From Beijerinckiaceae bacterium (lineage in GTDB: Bacteria > Pseudomonadota > Alphaproteobacteria > Rhizobiales > Beijerinckiaceae), in the NCBI GenBank assembly GCA_947453205.1, contig CANGFT010000022.1, positions 1 to 56,777 on the forward strand: a DNA stretch of 56,777 nt. The letters run 5' to 3'. The notes beneath the pieces are model-generated. The model did no database searches. It saw nothing but the letters and a program-made list of their open reading frames with translations, and was not told the origin of the DNA. Shown piece after piece: positions 33,422 through 43,094 of the stretch. The translations under genes were made by a program, and so were the position numbers. The stretch's first letter is position 1; the number at the start of each line of letters is the position of its first letter.

Positions 33422-35359
33422 TCAGGCGGCCGCTCTGGCGAGCACCCGCGTCAGGCGCGCGGCGAAGGCGGCGGGGTCGGCGAGCTGCTCCCCGTCCATC
33501 AGCCGGGCTTCATCATGGAGCAGCCATGCGGCGTCCTCGACGAGGCTCTTGTCGGCTTCCGCGCCAAGGCGCTTGGCCAGCGACTGCACGAGGGCGTGGC
33601 GCGGGTTGATCTCCAGCACGGGCTTGGTGAGCTCGGCCCGTCCGGCCTGCGCCAGAATGCGCTCAAGCCGCCGGTCCGGCCCATGTTCGCCCGCCACCAG
33701 ACAGGCCGGGCTTTCGGCGAGGCGCTCGGAGGCCCGCACATCGGCGGTCACGCTTTCAAGGGTCTGCTTCATGAAGGCGAGGAGCACGGCGACTTCCGCC
33801 GTTGTCTCGGCCGAAGTCTCCTTTTCACCCTCGCTCAGGGGAATGGTCTTGAGGTCGGCGCCGCCCTGGGTCACGGATTTGAAGGGCTTGCCATCGAAGC
33901 CGACCGCCGTCGAAACCCAGAAGGCGTCCACGGGATCGCCCAGCAGCAGCACTTCGACGCCGCGCGCCTTGAAGCCTTCGAGCTGCGGGCTCGAGCCCAT
34001 GCGCTTTGCGTCCTCGCCGGTGAGGTAGAAGATCGAGGTCTGGTTCTCCTTCAGTCCCGCCACATAATCGGCGAGGCTGCGCCCGCCTTCGGGATGGGTG
34101 GTGGTGGCGAAACGGGCGAGCTTGAAGAGCTGGTCGCGGCGCTCGGGATCCTCATAGAGCCCTTCCTTCAGCACGGCGCCGAAGTTCTCCCAGATCTTCG
34201 CGAAAGCCTCGGGGTCGTTCTCCGCGGTCTTGGTCAGCTCCTGCAGGACGCGGTTGGTCACGCCCCTGCGGATGGCGGCGAAGACCGGGCTCGTCTGGAT
34301 CATCTCGCGCGAGACGTTCAGCGGCAGATCGGCCGAATCGACGACCACCCGCATGAAGCGCATCCAGCCCGGCAGCAGGTCGCTGTCCTGGGTGATGAGC
34401 ACGCGGCGCACATAGAGCTTGCTGCGGCCCTTGCGGGCGGGATCGAAGAGATCGAGCGGGCGCGAGCCCGGCACGAAGGCGAGCACCGTATATTCGTGCC
34501 GCCCTTCCGCGCGCCAGTGCATGGTGAGGGCGGGCTCGTCATACTGGCCTGCAAGGCTGCGGTAGAAGTCGGTGTATTCCTCCGCCGTCACGGCGCTGCG
34601 GGGCTTGGCCCAGACGGCGGCGCCATCGGTCAGGCGGCGGGCCTCGCCCTGCGGCGCCTCGCGCAAGTCGATGGGCACGGCGACGGCGCCCGAATGTTCG
34701 GTGACGATGCTCTCGAGCTTCCAGGCTTCGAGATAGGTCTTCGACTCCGCGTTCAGATGCAGGATCACCCGCGTGCCGCGCTGGGGGGCTGCGTCGAGCG
34801 GCAGGGCTTCGGTCACATATTCGCCCTTGCCCTCGGAGATCCAGCGCCAGGCCTCATCGCCGCCCGCCTTGCGGGTCTCCACCACCACGCGGTCGGCGAC
34901 CATGAAGGCGGAATAGAAGCCGATGCCGAACTGGCCGATGAGATCGGCGCCCGCGCGGCCCGCGCCGCCTTCCGCCTCGCTCTCCTGATCGCCTTTGGCC
35001 TCGTTGTTCTGGCTGATGCGCTCCAGAAAGGCCCGCGTGCCGGAATTGGCGATGGTGCCGAGCGCATCGACCAGATCGGCCCGGCTCATGCCGACGCCGT
35101 TGTCGGCGATGGTCAGCAGGCCGGCCTCCTTGTCGATGGTCAGTTCGATGGCGAAGGGCGCCTCCTCGCCAAGGAGTTCAGGCCGCGCAAGGGCTTCATA
35201 GCGCAGCTTCTCGCAGGCGTCGGCGCCGTTGGAGATGAGTTCGCGCAGAAAGATGTCCCGATCCGAATAGATCGAATGGACCATGAGGTGCAGGAGGCGC
35301 GCGACATCCGCCTGGAAGGCGTGAGATTGGGCGTCTGGCGAATCGATGGTCGTCGTCAC
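33422..35359 (-). CDS. htpG: Chaperone HtpG (Hsp90)
   Basis: 645 residues, GTG start 35357-35359 after GAGGA. N-terminal GHKL ATPase domain with ELISNGADAC (about 39-48), TIADNGVGMS and GQFGIGFYSAFMVADRVVV; middle domain with LYVRRVLITQD and PLNVSREMIQ; C-terminal dimerisation domain. ATP-dependent foldase of the cytosol. A heat-shock-type promoter lies 55-83 bases upstream of the start. Co-transcribed with prmC, whose start follows the stop by one base. Confidence 0.95.
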   Translation of the reverse strand: MTTTIDSPDAQSHAFQADVARLLHLMVHSIYSDRDIFLRELISNGADACEKLRYEALARPELLGEEAPFAIELTIDKEAGLLTIADNGVGMSRADLVDALGTIANSGTRAFLERISQNNEAKGDQESEAEGGAGRAGADLIGQFGIGFYSAFMVADRVVVETRKAGGDEAWRWISEGKGEYVTEALPLDAAPQRGTRVILHLNAESKTYLEAWKLESIVTEHSGAVAVPIDLREAPQGEARRLTDGAAVWAKPRSAVTAEEYTDFYRSLAGQYDEPALTMHWRAEGRHEYTVLAFVPGSRPLDLFDPARKGRSKLYVRRVLITQDSDLLPGWMRFMRVVVDSADLPLNVSREMIQTSPVFAAIRRGVTNRVLQELTKTAENDPEAFAKIWENFGAVLKEGLYEDPERRDQLFKLARFATTTHPEGGRSLADYVAGLKENQTSIFYLTGEDAKRMGSSPQLEGFKARGVEVLLLGDPVDAFWVSTAVGFDGKPFKSVTQGGADLKTIPLSEGEKETSAETTAEVAVLLAFMKQTLESVTADVRASERLAESPACLVAGEHGPDRRLERILAQAGRAELTKPVLEINPRHALVQSLAKRLGAEADKSLVEDAAWLLHDEARLMDGEQLADPAAFAARLTRVLARAAA

Positions 35360-35413
35360 GAGAAAATCCTCATCAGATGAAGGAAGGGGCTGGGTGAACC
35401 AGCGCAGTCCCTC

Positions 35414-35442
35414 ATATCGCGGCGCGAGCGTGAGGATTCAAG
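35414..35442 (-). promoter_or_regulatory. RpoH-type (heat-shock) promoter of htpG
   Basis: On the minus strand CTTGAA (35442-35437), a 17-base spacer, and CGATAT (35419-35414) fit the alphaproteobacterial RpoH pattern (CTTG...CYATnT). Transcription would start about 45 bases before the htpG start codon. Confidence 0.6.
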
Positions 35443-35711
35443 AGTGGGCCCAAAAGCATACGGTCGGCGGAAGCAGTGCTTCACGCCGACCGTGCGTCGC
35501 CGGGGAACGCGGCCCGGTCGAAAGGTTCCCGGGGGGCTGGGGGGCTGACTGATCCAGAAAGCCGACCAACCGGACCTTCCCTTGCGACAGGTGAAATGTC
35601 GTCGCCGAAATGGGCGTCCTTTCGACCGGAAACGGGCGAAACTGTGATTTTCCGCAGCCGCCTTGCAGGCCTGTCGCAATTTCTTCATCATGGACGCGTC
35701 AGGAGGCGCAG

Positions 35712-36128
35712 GTGAGCGATCAGGAGCCCAAAGAGGCCAGTCATACGGGCGATGTGACGCCTTTGCGGCCGCGGCCGCCCGCGCCTCCCCAGGCCCCTGG
35801 TCCCGCGCAAAGCCAGCACAGCGCGCCCTCGGTTGTGTCGTTCGACCGCAGCGAGTTGCGGGAGATCCTGAACCTCTACGGGCGCAAGGTCGCTGCGGGG
35901 GAATGGCGGGACTACGCCATGGACTTCAACCCCGACAAGGCCATCTTCTCGATCTATCGCCGCACCTCGGAATATCCGCTTTATCGAATCGAAAAGAATC
36001 CGGGCCTGGCGCGCAAGCAGGGCGCCTATTCGGTCGTGGCGGCGACCGGGCTGATCCTGCGGCGCGGGTCCGACCTCGCGCGCGTGATATCCGTGCTCGA
36101 CCGCAAGGTGAAGCTGGTCTCCGTTTGA
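35712..36128 (+). CDS. DUF2794 protein
   Basis: 138 residues from GTG 35712, after AGGAGG. A disordered Pro-rich start (RPRPPAPPQAPG, about 19-30) is followed by a compact conserved domain (VSFDRSELREILNLYGRKVAAGEWRD ... FSIYRRTSEYPLYRIEKNP). Short alphaproteobacterial protein of unknown function, no membrane segment. Ends before a bidirectional terminator. Confidence 0.88.
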   Translation: MSDQEPKEASHTGDVTPLRPRPPAPPQAPGPAQSQHSAPSVVSFDRSELREILNLYGRKVAAGEWRDYAMDFNPDKAIFSIYRRTSEYPLYRIEKNPGLARKQGAYSVVAATGLILRRGSDLARVISVLDRKVKLVSV

Positions 36129-36148
36129 TCGGCGCCCCAAACGCAAAA

Positions 36149-36172
36149 GGCCCCGCGTGAGCGGGGCCTTCG
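36149..36172 (+). terminator. Terminator between DUF2794 and the Bax-inhibitor-like gene
   Basis: AGGCCCCGC (36149-36157), loop GTGA, GCGGGGCCT (36162-36170), then TTCGCT. Perfect stem; serves the convergent genes on both sides, weak U-tract. Confidence 0.7.
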
Positions 36173-36191
36173 CTGCTAAGCGTCAGCTCGA

Positions 36192-36956
36192 TCAGTCGTT
36201 GCGGCTGCCGGTCAGCTGCAGCAACGAGGTGAAGATGTTGATGAAGTCGAGATAGAGCATGAGCGCGCCATTCACCGACTTCTTGACGGCGGTCTCGCCG
36301 TCATCGTTGGCGTAATACATCTCCTTGATCGACTGGGTGTCGTAGGCGGTGAGGCCCGCGAAGATGCCGACCGAGATGAGCGAGATGACGAACTGCATCA
36401 CCGAGCTCTGCAGGAAGATGTTCACGACGCCTGCGATGATCAGGCCGAAGAGGCCCATGATCAGGAACGAGCCCATGGCCGAGAGGTCACGCTTGGTCGT
36501 GTAGCCGTAGAGGCTCAGCGCGCCGAAGGTGGCGGAGGTGATGAAGAAGGCCCGCGTCACCGAAGCGCCCGTGTAGATGAACAGCAGCGAGGACATGGAC
36601 AGGCCCATGGCCGCTGCGAACAGCAGGAACACGTTGCGCGCGGTCGCCGACGACATGCGGTCGATGCGGAAGCTGAAGAAGAATACGAAGGCGAGCGGCG
36701 CAAGCATGACGAGCCACTTCAGCGGGCTCAGATAGAGCGCCTGACCGAAGGCGGTCAGCGCGCGCCCGCCGGTTGCGGACTCGGTCACCGCCATCATATT
36801 GGCGCCCATGGCCACGAGGCCGGTGATGGCCAGGCCCACGGTCATGTAGTTATAGACGCCCAGCATATAGGCGCGCAGGCCCTGGTCGATTTCGGCTGCG
36901 CCCGCCTGAACGGCGCTCTGGCCCCAGACGCTGGCGTTGCGGTCGAAGTCGGACAT
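36192..36956 (-). CDS. Bax inhibitor-1/YccA family membrane protein
   Basis: 254 residues from ATG 36954-36956, GAGGATCATC upstream. Seven membrane helices with the family features ARNVFLLFAAAMGLSMSSLLF, LSLYGYTTKRDLSAMGSFL and the C-terminal AYDTQSIKEMYY plus LYLDFINIFTSLLQL. Members conduct Ca2+ or modulate membrane proteases (YccA/FtsH). Single gene. Confidence 0.92.
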   Translation of the reverse strand: MSDFDRNASVWGQSAVQAGAAEIDQGLRAYMLGVYNYMTVGLAITGLVAMGANMMAVTESATGGRALTAFGQALYLSPLKWLVMLAPLAFVFFFSFRIDRMSSATARNVFLLFAAAMGLSMSSLLFIYTGASVTRAFFITSATFGALSLYGYTTKRDLSAMGSFLIMGLFGLIIAGVVNIFLQSSVMQFVISLISVGIFAGLTAYDTQSIKEMYYANDDGETAVKKSVNGALMLYLDFINIFTSLLQLTGSRND

Positions 36957-37096
36957 GATGATCCTCATAGGTTTCGGGGCGACTGGCCCCACATCCGTTC
37001 CCCGACGGAGAACGACGCACCTAATATGGAGCGCCTCTGGTGAACGCACAAGTGGCTTCCCGGTCACGCTCTCGCGAGCTGAAGGGCCCGGTTTGC

Positions 37097-39655
37097 CTAG
37101 AGATCTCTAAGATAAGGCGCGGGCTTCTGGCCAAGGATCCGCCAGGTGCCGAAAAGGCCAAGCCCAAGGGTCACGATCAGCGCGATTCCCGCCGCCGTCA
37201 CCGCCGAGGACCAGAACCAGACGAAGCCGTCGATCTTCATGACCTTGGTGACGACCCCGAAGGCGGCGAGCCCCCCCGCAAGCACCCCGAAGGTGGCCGT
37301 GGCGAGGCCAAGGATGCCGTATTCATAGAGGATCGCCTTGAGGAGCTGCAGCCGCGTCGCGCCAAGCGTCTTGAGGATCACCGCCTCATAGGTGCGGGTG
37401 CGCCGCCCCGCCGCCAGGGCCCCGCCCAGCACCAGGATCGAAGCCGCCAAAGCCACGCCCGAGGCGCCGCGTATGGCGACGGCGAGCTGCGCCGTCATGT
37501 CCGCCACGGCGTCGAGCGCATCCTTGACCCGCACGCTGGTCACGGCTGGAAAGGCGCCTGCGACCTCTTTCAGGAGGGCCAGCTCCCGCGCCGGATCGCC
37601 CCCGGGCGGATAGGTCGCGGTCGCCAGTTCCGTATGGGGCGCGCCCGCGAATGTGTTGGGCGAGAAGACGAAGACGAAATTGATGCCGAGCGAGCGCCAG
37701 TTCACCTTGCGCAGATTGGCGATGCGGGCGGAGATGTTGCGGCCGAGCACGTTCAGGGTGATCTCGTCGCCGACCTTCAGGCCGAGCCCCTCGGCCGCCG
37801 CCGCCTCCATGGAGACGAGCGCGGGGCCGGAATGGTCCGCAGGCCACCAGTCGCCTGCGACCAGCTCCGATCCTTCGGGCAGGGTCTTTGCGTAGCTGAT
37901 GCCGCGATCCCCTTCGAGCACCCATGCGACGTCCTCCCGCGCCTTCACCTCTTCGGGGCGCAGATCGTTCAGCCGCACCACCCGGCCGCGCATCATGGGC
38001 ACGCGCTCGAGCTTCGCCTCGGGCGCATGGTCGCGCATGAAGGCGTCGAAGGCGCCGGCCTCGGAGCTGCGGATGTCCATGAAGAAGAAGCTCGGCGTCT
38101 TGCCCGGCAAGGCCTGGCTGATCTGGTTGCGCACATTCCCGTCGATGAGCGTCAGCGTCACCAGAAGGGCGAGGCCGAGGCCCAGCGACAGGACCACGGC
38201 CGGGGTGAGCGCGCCGGGACGGTGGATGTTGGCGATGGCGAGGCGCAGCTCCGCCCCGCGCGCATGGGGCGCCCGCCTTGCGAGGCCCATGATGGCGTGG
38301 GCGACCAGACGCAGCGCCACAAAGAGCGCCAGCGTCGCGCCAAGATAGATGGCCGCGAGCTTGCGGTCCGCCGCGAGCCACAGAATCGTCCCGCAAAGCG
38401 CCAGGGCGGCGACCGCCAGCATGGCGAGGTAGCGAAGGCGCGGGAGGCTGGAATCAGGGGCGATCTGGTCGCGGAACAGGGCCGAGACCGAAATGTCATG
38501 GGCCCGACCGAGCGGAATCAGCGAAAAGACAAGGCCTGTCAGCAAGCCATAGAGGGCGCCGGTCGCCAGTTCCCCCGGATAGACCGAGGGGTCGAAAGGC
38601 AGGGGAATCACCGCCCCGAAGGCTGCGGCGACCCCGTAGGGAATGGCCATCCCCATCCCCAGCCCGATGACGACGCCGATGAGCGCCGCCAGCATCACCT
38701 CGATGAGGCTGGTCAGGAAGACGAAGCCGCCGGTGGCGCCAAGGCTCTTGAGGGTGGCCAGATCATTGCGCTTGCGCTCGACGAAGCCATGCACCGCATT
38801 GGCCACCCCGACCCCGCCCACGACCAGAGCGGTCAGGCCGACGAGGGTCAGGAACTGGGTGAAGCGTTGCAGGTTCTTGTCGAACTGCGGCGAGACATTG
38901 GCGCGGGTGCGGATCTCCCAGCCTGCGTCCGGCAGGGCGCTGCGGGCCTGCGCGGCGACCTCCTCCACCCGGGCCTCTGATGCGGGCTGGCCAGAGGCGT
39001 CGGGGGGCAGGGTCAGGCGATTGATCCAGCGCACCAGCGAGCCCGGCTGGATGAGTCCGGTTGCGCGCAGCGAATCGACGGAGATGATGACGCGCGGCCC
39101 GAAACCCACGCCGCCCGCAAGCTTGTCGGGCTCCGACTTGAGCTCCGCGCGATATTCGAAGGCTGCGTCGCCGATCAGGATGCGGTCGCCGATCCTCAGA
39201 TCAAGGCGCGCGGCGAGCGCAGCCTCCGCGACAAAGCCGGGAACGCCGCCGCGCAGGGCGATGGCCTCCTGCAGGGGCATGGCGGGCGCGAGCACGGCTT
39301 CCCCGATGGTGGGATAAGCTGCTGGCGCCGCCTTGATCTCCACCAGCGCGGCCGCGCCCTCCTGCCTGCGCGCCATGACCCGCATGGTCGCCACGGTGGA
39401 GACGGCGCCCCGCGTCTCCAGAAAGGCCCGCTCGGCCTCGTTCGGCTCGCGGTGCATGAGGCCGAAGGCGATGTCGCCGCCAAGGATGCGTCGGCTTTCC
39501 CGCGCCAGCCCGTCCGAGAGGCTGCGCGACACCGAACCCACGCCCACGATGGCTGCGACGCCCAGCGCGATGCAGGCCAGAAAGATGCGGAAGCCCGACA
39601 GGCCCCCGCCAAGATCGCGCAGCGCCAGCCGCAGCGCCAGCCTGAAGCCCTTCAC
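37097..39655 (-). CDS. ABC transporter permease, FtsX-like (YbbP-type)
   Basis: 852 residues, GTG start 39653-39655, whose first base overlaps the ATPase stop (GTGA). Two FtsX-like permease halves: helix 1 near 19-44 (RIFLACIALGVAAIVGVGSV), three-helix block near 258-345, a second block around 400-500, and a last three-helix block at the C-terminus, with two large periplasmic MacB-like domains between. Works with the ATPase in lipid or lipoprotein-associated export. Confidence 0.9.
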   Translation of the reverse strand: MKGFRLALRLALRDLGGGLSGFRIFLACIALGVAAIVGVGSVSRSLSDGLARESRRILGGDIAFGLMHREPNEAERAFLETRGAVSTVATMRVMARRQEGAAALVEIKAAPAAYPTIGEAVLAPAMPLQEAIALRGGVPGFVAEAALAARLDLRIGDRILIGDAAFEYRAELKSEPDKLAGGVGFGPRVIISVDSLRATGLIQPGSLVRWINRLTLPPDASGQPASEARVEEVAAQARSALPDAGWEIRTRANVSPQFDKNLQRFTQFLTLVGLTALVVGGVGVANAVHGFVERKRNDLATLKSLGATGGFVFLTSLIEVMLAALIGVVIGLGMGMAIPYGVAAAFGAVIPLPFDPSVYPGELATGALYGLLTGLVFSLIPLGRAHDISVSALFRDQIAPDSSLPRLRYLAMLAVAALALCGTILWLAADRKLAAIYLGATLALFVALRLVAHAIMGLARRAPHARGAELRLAIANIHRPGALTPAVVLSLGLGLALLVTLTLIDGNVRNQISQALPGKTPSFFFMDIRSSEAGAFDAFMRDHAPEAKLERVPMMRGRVVRLNDLRPEEVKAREDVAWVLEGDRGISYAKTLPEGSELVAGDWWPADHSGPALVSMEAAAAEGLGLKVGDEITLNVLGRNISARIANLRKVNWRSLGINFVFVFSPNTFAGAPHTELATATYPPGGDPARELALLKEVAGAFPAVTSVRVKDALDAVADMTAQLAVAIRGASGVALAASILVLGGALAAGRRTRTYEAVILKTLGATRLQLLKAILYEYGILGLATATFGVLAGGLAAFGVVTKVMKIDGFVWFWSSAVTAAGIALIVTLGLGLFGTWRILGQKPAPYLRDL

Positions 39656-40359
39656 TGCACGGCCTCCGCATGGTGCGGGGCTTCGATCTGGCCCGAGCGC
39701 AGGCGGATCATCCGGTCGCAACGCGTCGCCAGGCTGGTGTCATGGGTGACCAGCACCAGGGTGCCCCCGCGCTCGCGCTTGAGCGCGAACATGAGGTCGA
39801 TGATCCTTGAGCCAGAGGCCTCGTCGAGATTGCCGGTGGGCTCATCGGCGACGAGGATGCGCGGATTGGGCGCGAGCGCGCGGGCCAGCGCCACGCGCTG
39901 CTGTTCGCCGCCCGAGAGCTGGCCGGGATAATGGGAGAGGCGCTCGCCCAGCCCGACATTGGCGAGTTCGCGCTTCGCCGTCCCGAACGCATCGGCGCGT
40001 CCCGCCAGCTCCAGGGGGATCGCGACATTTTCGAGGGCGGTCATGGTCGGCACGAGATGGAAGGACTGGAAGACGATGCCGATCCGCGCGCCGCGAAACC
40101 GCGCCAGCGCGTCTTCGCCAAGATGGTCGATCCGCTCGCCGCCGATGGCGATCTGGCCAGCGTCAGGGCGCTCCAGCCCCGCCATGGTCATGAGCAGGGT
40201 CGATTTGCCCGAGCCGGAGGGCCCGACGAGACCAATGGCCTCGCCTTCGCCAATTTCCAGGCTTATGCCTTTCAGGATATGGACGCGGGCGGCGCCTTGG
40301 CCCAGACTGAGATGGACGTCGCGCATCGAAATGGCGGCTGATCGCATGGAATTCTGCAT
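39652..40359 (-). CDS. ABC transporter ATP-binding protein (YbbA-type)
   Basis: 235 residues. Walker A GPSGSGKST (about 46-54), Q-loop IVFQSF, signature LSGGEQQR (about 148-155), Walker B ILVADEPTGNLDEASG. LolD/YbbA family, partner of the permease after it (4-base overlap). Divergent from the tesA-like gene, a common gene arrangement of ybbA/ybbP with tesA. Confidence 0.92.
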   Translation of the reverse strand: MQNSMRSAAISMRDVHLSLGQGAARVHILKGISLEIGEGEAIGLVGPSGSGKSTLLMTMAGLERPDAGQIAIGGERIDHLGEDALARFRGARIGIVFQSFHLVPTMTALENVAIPLELAGRADAFGTAKRELANVGLGERLSHYPGQLSGGEQQRVALARALAPNPRILVADEPTGNLDEASGSRIIDLMFALKRERGGTLVLVTHDTSLATRCDRMIRLRSGQIEAPHHAEAVQ

Positions 40360-40393
40360 GCTCTTCTCATCCCCTCGTCAGACCGCCCGTCAG

Positions 40394-41062
40394 ATGCTTC
40401 TGCGGCTGATCTCAAGCCTTGCATATGGTGTGCGCCGACGCATCCTGCAAACCGCCGGGGCTGTGGCCGTGATGCTCGCCTTATCTTCGCCCATCTTCGC
40501 CCAGCAAGGCCCCGCGCGAATCGTCACGCTCGGGGACTCGCTTTCGGCGGGCTATCTCCTGCCGCAGAAAAACGCCTTCCCCACGGTGCTGGAGCGCGTG
40601 CTGCGCGAGAGAGGCCATAAGGTCGAGGTGAGCAACGCGGGCGTGTCCGGCGACACCGCGAGCGGCGGGCTCGAGCGGATTGACTGGGCGGTGGGCGACG
40701 GCGCCGATCTCGTCATCGTCGAGCTTGGCGCCAATGACATGCTGCGCGGCGTCGACCCCGCCATCACCAAGAAAGCCCTCGCGACGATCCTTACGCGCTT
40801 GCGCGACAAGAAAATTCCAGCGCTTCTCACCGGCATGGTCGCCGCGCCCGGCATGGGGCGCGACTATGAGGTGAAGTTCAACGCCATCTATGGCGAGCTC
40901 GCGCGCGAATTCGGCGTGGCGCTCTATCCTTTCTTTCTTGAGGGCGTCGCCGGAAATCCGGGGCTGCTGCTCTCTGACGGGCTGCATCCCAATGCGCAGG
41001 GCGTCGAGGCCATCGTGCGGAACATTCTGCCGAGCGTCGAGACGCTCCTGCCGGCGAAATGA
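40394..41062 (+). CDS. tesA: Arylesterase / lysophospholipase, TesA-like
   Basis: 222 residues from ATG 40394 (an ATG at 40358 overlaps the ATPase start). Signal peptide with Ala/Leu core ends in SPIFA before QQG. SGNH hydrolase: block I GDSLSAGY, block II SGDTASGG, block III GAND, block V DGLHPN; so periplasmic Ser/Asp/His esterase of the TesA type acting on acyl thioesters, lysophospholipids or arylesters. Divergent from the ABC pair. Confidence 0.9.
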   Translation: MLLRLISSLAYGVRRRILQTAGAVAVMLALSSPIFAQQGPARIVTLGDSLSAGYLLPQKNAFPTVLERVLRERGHKVEVSNAGVSGDTASGGLERIDWAVGDGADLVIVELGANDMLRGVDPAITKKALATILTRLRDKKIPALLTGMVAAPGMGRDYEVKFNAIYGELAREFGVALYPFFLEGVAGNPGLLLSDGLHPNAQGVEAIVRNILPSVETLLPAK

Positions 41063-41116
41063 ACGCTGCGCTGTCTTCAATCGTTCAATTCGAACATGGC
41101 GCAAGGAGGCGGAGCG

Positions 41117-41671
41117 ATGCCCAGACTGTTCACCGGCATTGAGGTTCCCGAGGCGCTCGCCCGTGAGCTTGCGATGATGCGCGGGGGCTTGTCCGGCGCG
41201 CGCTGGGTCGAGCCTGAAAACTTCCACATCACCCTGCGCTTTCTCGGCGACATCGACCAGGGCCTTGCGCGCGAGGCCTATCTGGAGCTTTGGCGGGTGC
41301 GGCGCGCGGCTGTGCCCATCTGTCTTGGCGAGCTTTCCTTCTTCGGCGGCGAGCGGCCGCGCTCCCTCATCATCAAAGTGCTGCCGGGCGCCGAACTCAT
41401 GGAGCTGCAGGCCGAGCACGAGCGCATCATGCGTCGCATCGGCCTCGCCCCCGAAACGCGCAAGTTCACGCCCCATGTGACCCTTGCGCGTCTGCGCGGC
41501 ACAAGCTCGCTGGCGATGGCTGACTATCTCAGCCTGCGCGGCCTTCCACCGCGCGGCCAATTTCTGGCCGAGCGGTTTGTCGTTTACTCCTCGCGCGATT
41601 CAGTCGGCGGCGGGCCCTATGTGGTCGAGGCCGAATATCCGCTGGGCCCGCAGGAGAGCGCTGCGGATTGA
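41117..41671 (+). CDS. thpR: RNA 2',3'-cyclic phosphodiesterase ThpR
   Basis: 184 residues from ATG 41117, with AAGGAGG upstream. 2H phosphoesterase family: the two HxTx motifs are HITL (37-40) and HVTL (120-123). Opens 2',3'-cyclic phosphates on RNA, or joins 2'-5' in vitro. Lies 54 bases after the esterase gene on the same strand. Confidence 0.92.
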   Translation: MPRLFTGIEVPEALARELAMMRGGLSGARWVEPENFHITLRFLGDIDQGLAREAYLELWRVRRAAVPICLGELSFFGGERPRSLIIKVLPGAELMELQAEHERIMRRIGLAPETRKFTPHVTLARLRGTSSLAMADYLSLRGLPPRGQFLAERFVVYSSRDSVGGGPYVVEAEYPLGPQESAAD

Positions 41672-41673
41672 TC

Positions 41674-42459
41674 TTACTTCGGCGCGAGGCGCACCGCGCC
41701 GTCGAGGCGGATCGATTCGCCGTTCAGCATGTCGTTCTCGCAGATCACACGCACGAGGTTGGCGTATTCATCGGGCCGTCCGAGGCGTGAGGGGAAGGGC
41801 ACGCTGGCGGCGAGCGAATTGCGCACCTCGTCCGTGAAGGCGTCGAACATGGGCGTATGGAACAGGCCCGGTTGAATGGTCATGACGCGCACGCCCAGCG
41901 AGGACAGATCGCGCGCGATGGGCAGGGTCATGCCGAGCACGCCAGCCTTCGACGCCGAATAGGCGGCCTGTCCGATCTGGCCATCTTCGGCCGCGACCGA
42001 GGAGGTGTTGACGATGAGGCCCCGCTGGCCATCGGCGTCCACGGGATCAAGCCCCGCCATGGCCGCCGCGCATTTCGAGATCATCATGAAGGTGCCCACC
42101 AGATTGATGGCGATGGTCTTCTGGAAGGTCGCGATGTCATGGGCGATGAGCTCCCCCGTGTCGCGTTTTTTGGCGACTGTGCGTTTGCCGGGCGCAACGC
42201 CTGCGCAATTGACGAGCAGCCGCTCGACGCCATGGGCCGCGCGGGCGCCGGCCAGAGCCGCGTCCACCGACGCTTCATTGGTGACGTCTGTCATGAAGAA
42301 GGCGCCGCCGATGTCGGCCGCGACCTTTTCGCCCCGCTCCTTCTGCAGATCGAAGATCGCGACTTTCACGCCCTGCGCGGCCAGCATGCGCGCCGTCGCT
42401 TCGCCAAGGCCCGAGGCTGCGCCTGTGACCACTGCTGCCATGCCTGCATTCAGTTTCAT
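41674..42459 (-). CDS. Short-chain dehydrogenase, 3-hydroxyacyl-CoA dehydrogenase-like
   Basis: 261 residues. Classical SDR: TGAASGLG (12-19), NCAG-type motif (84-87), catalytic S154 (NTSS), Y167 and K171 (YSASK). The PIARDLSSLGVRV and PGLFHTPMFD segments match the HSD17B10/2-methyl-3-hydroxybutyryl-CoA-type subgroup. Starts behind GGAAGG and overlaps the stop of the membrane protein gene (ATGA). Confidence 0.9.
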   Translation of the reverse strand: MKLNAGMAAVVTGAASGLGEATARMLAAQGVKVAIFDLQKERGEKVAADIGGAFFMTDVTNEASVDAALAGARAAHGVERLLVNCAGVAPGKRTVAKKRDTGELIAHDIATFQKTIAINLVGTFMMISKCAAAMAGLDPVDADGQRGLIVNTSSVAAEDGQIGQAAYSASKAGVLGMTLPIARDLSSLGVRVMTIQPGLFHTPMFDAFTDEVRNSLAASVPFPSRLGRPDEYANLVRVICENDMLNGESIRLDGAVRLAPK

Positions 42460-42965
42460 GCTGCTTTTCCTTCCGGTTCGCTCGAAGCTGTCCCGGCGCT
42501 GCGTCCGGCGATCAGCCAATAAATGCTTCCTGTTATCAGGCCCACGAGAAAGAAGAGCAGCAGGAAGCGGCTCTCCGCAATGGCGGCAGGTGTTTCAGGC
42601 GTCGCCCCGCCCCGGTCCACGCCCGCCACGAGGCGCAGCAGGAAAGGCATGGCGGCAGCCAGCCCGCCGGAGCAACAAGCATACCAGAACCAGCTCCGCA
42701 GGCCTGCGATCTCCCCCACCAGCGCCGCCAGCCCAAGCGGCGCGATGCAGATGGCGGCCAGCACGCTGCGCGCCAGCAGAAACAGGGTCGCCGCAGCGTC
42801 GGCCGGGCTTGCGGCCAGATCGAAGGCGGCGAAGATGCTGGCGGCGAACATGGCGAAGCCCGCCTCGCGCGTCACCGGGTCCATGAGGGCGAGGACCGGC
42901 AAGGCGAAGACGCCCGCCGCCACGGCGCAGGCCAGGCCGACGAAAATCACGATCATGCGTCCCAT
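42456..42965 (-). CDS. Hypothetical membrane protein
   Basis: 169 residues with four likely membrane helices (IVIFVGLACAVAAGVFALPV, FAMFAASIFAAFDLA, LAAICIAPLGLAALVGEI, FLLLFFLVGLITGSIYWLIAG). No family recognised. Overlaps the SDR gene by ATGA, so co-translated; may be a conserved companion. Confidence 0.7.
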   Translation of the reverse strand: MGRMIVIFVGLACAVAAGVFALPVLALMDPVTREAGFAMFAASIFAAFDLAASPADAAATLFLLARSVLAAICIAPLGLAALVGEIAGLRSWFWYACCSGGLAAAMPFLLRLVAGVDRGGATPETPAAIAESRFLLLFFLVGLITGSIYWLIAGRSAGTASSEPEGKAA

Positions 42966-43094
42966 GTGTGTCCGTGGTCCCGTCGGCGGAGACGCCCGTC
43001 CTCAAGCTGTCCCGATGCGCGCCAGCGCCCCTGCGCTCGCAAGGCGCCTATAGCATGAGCCCTCGCGGCCGGCTTCATCGACAAAGGGCTGGGG

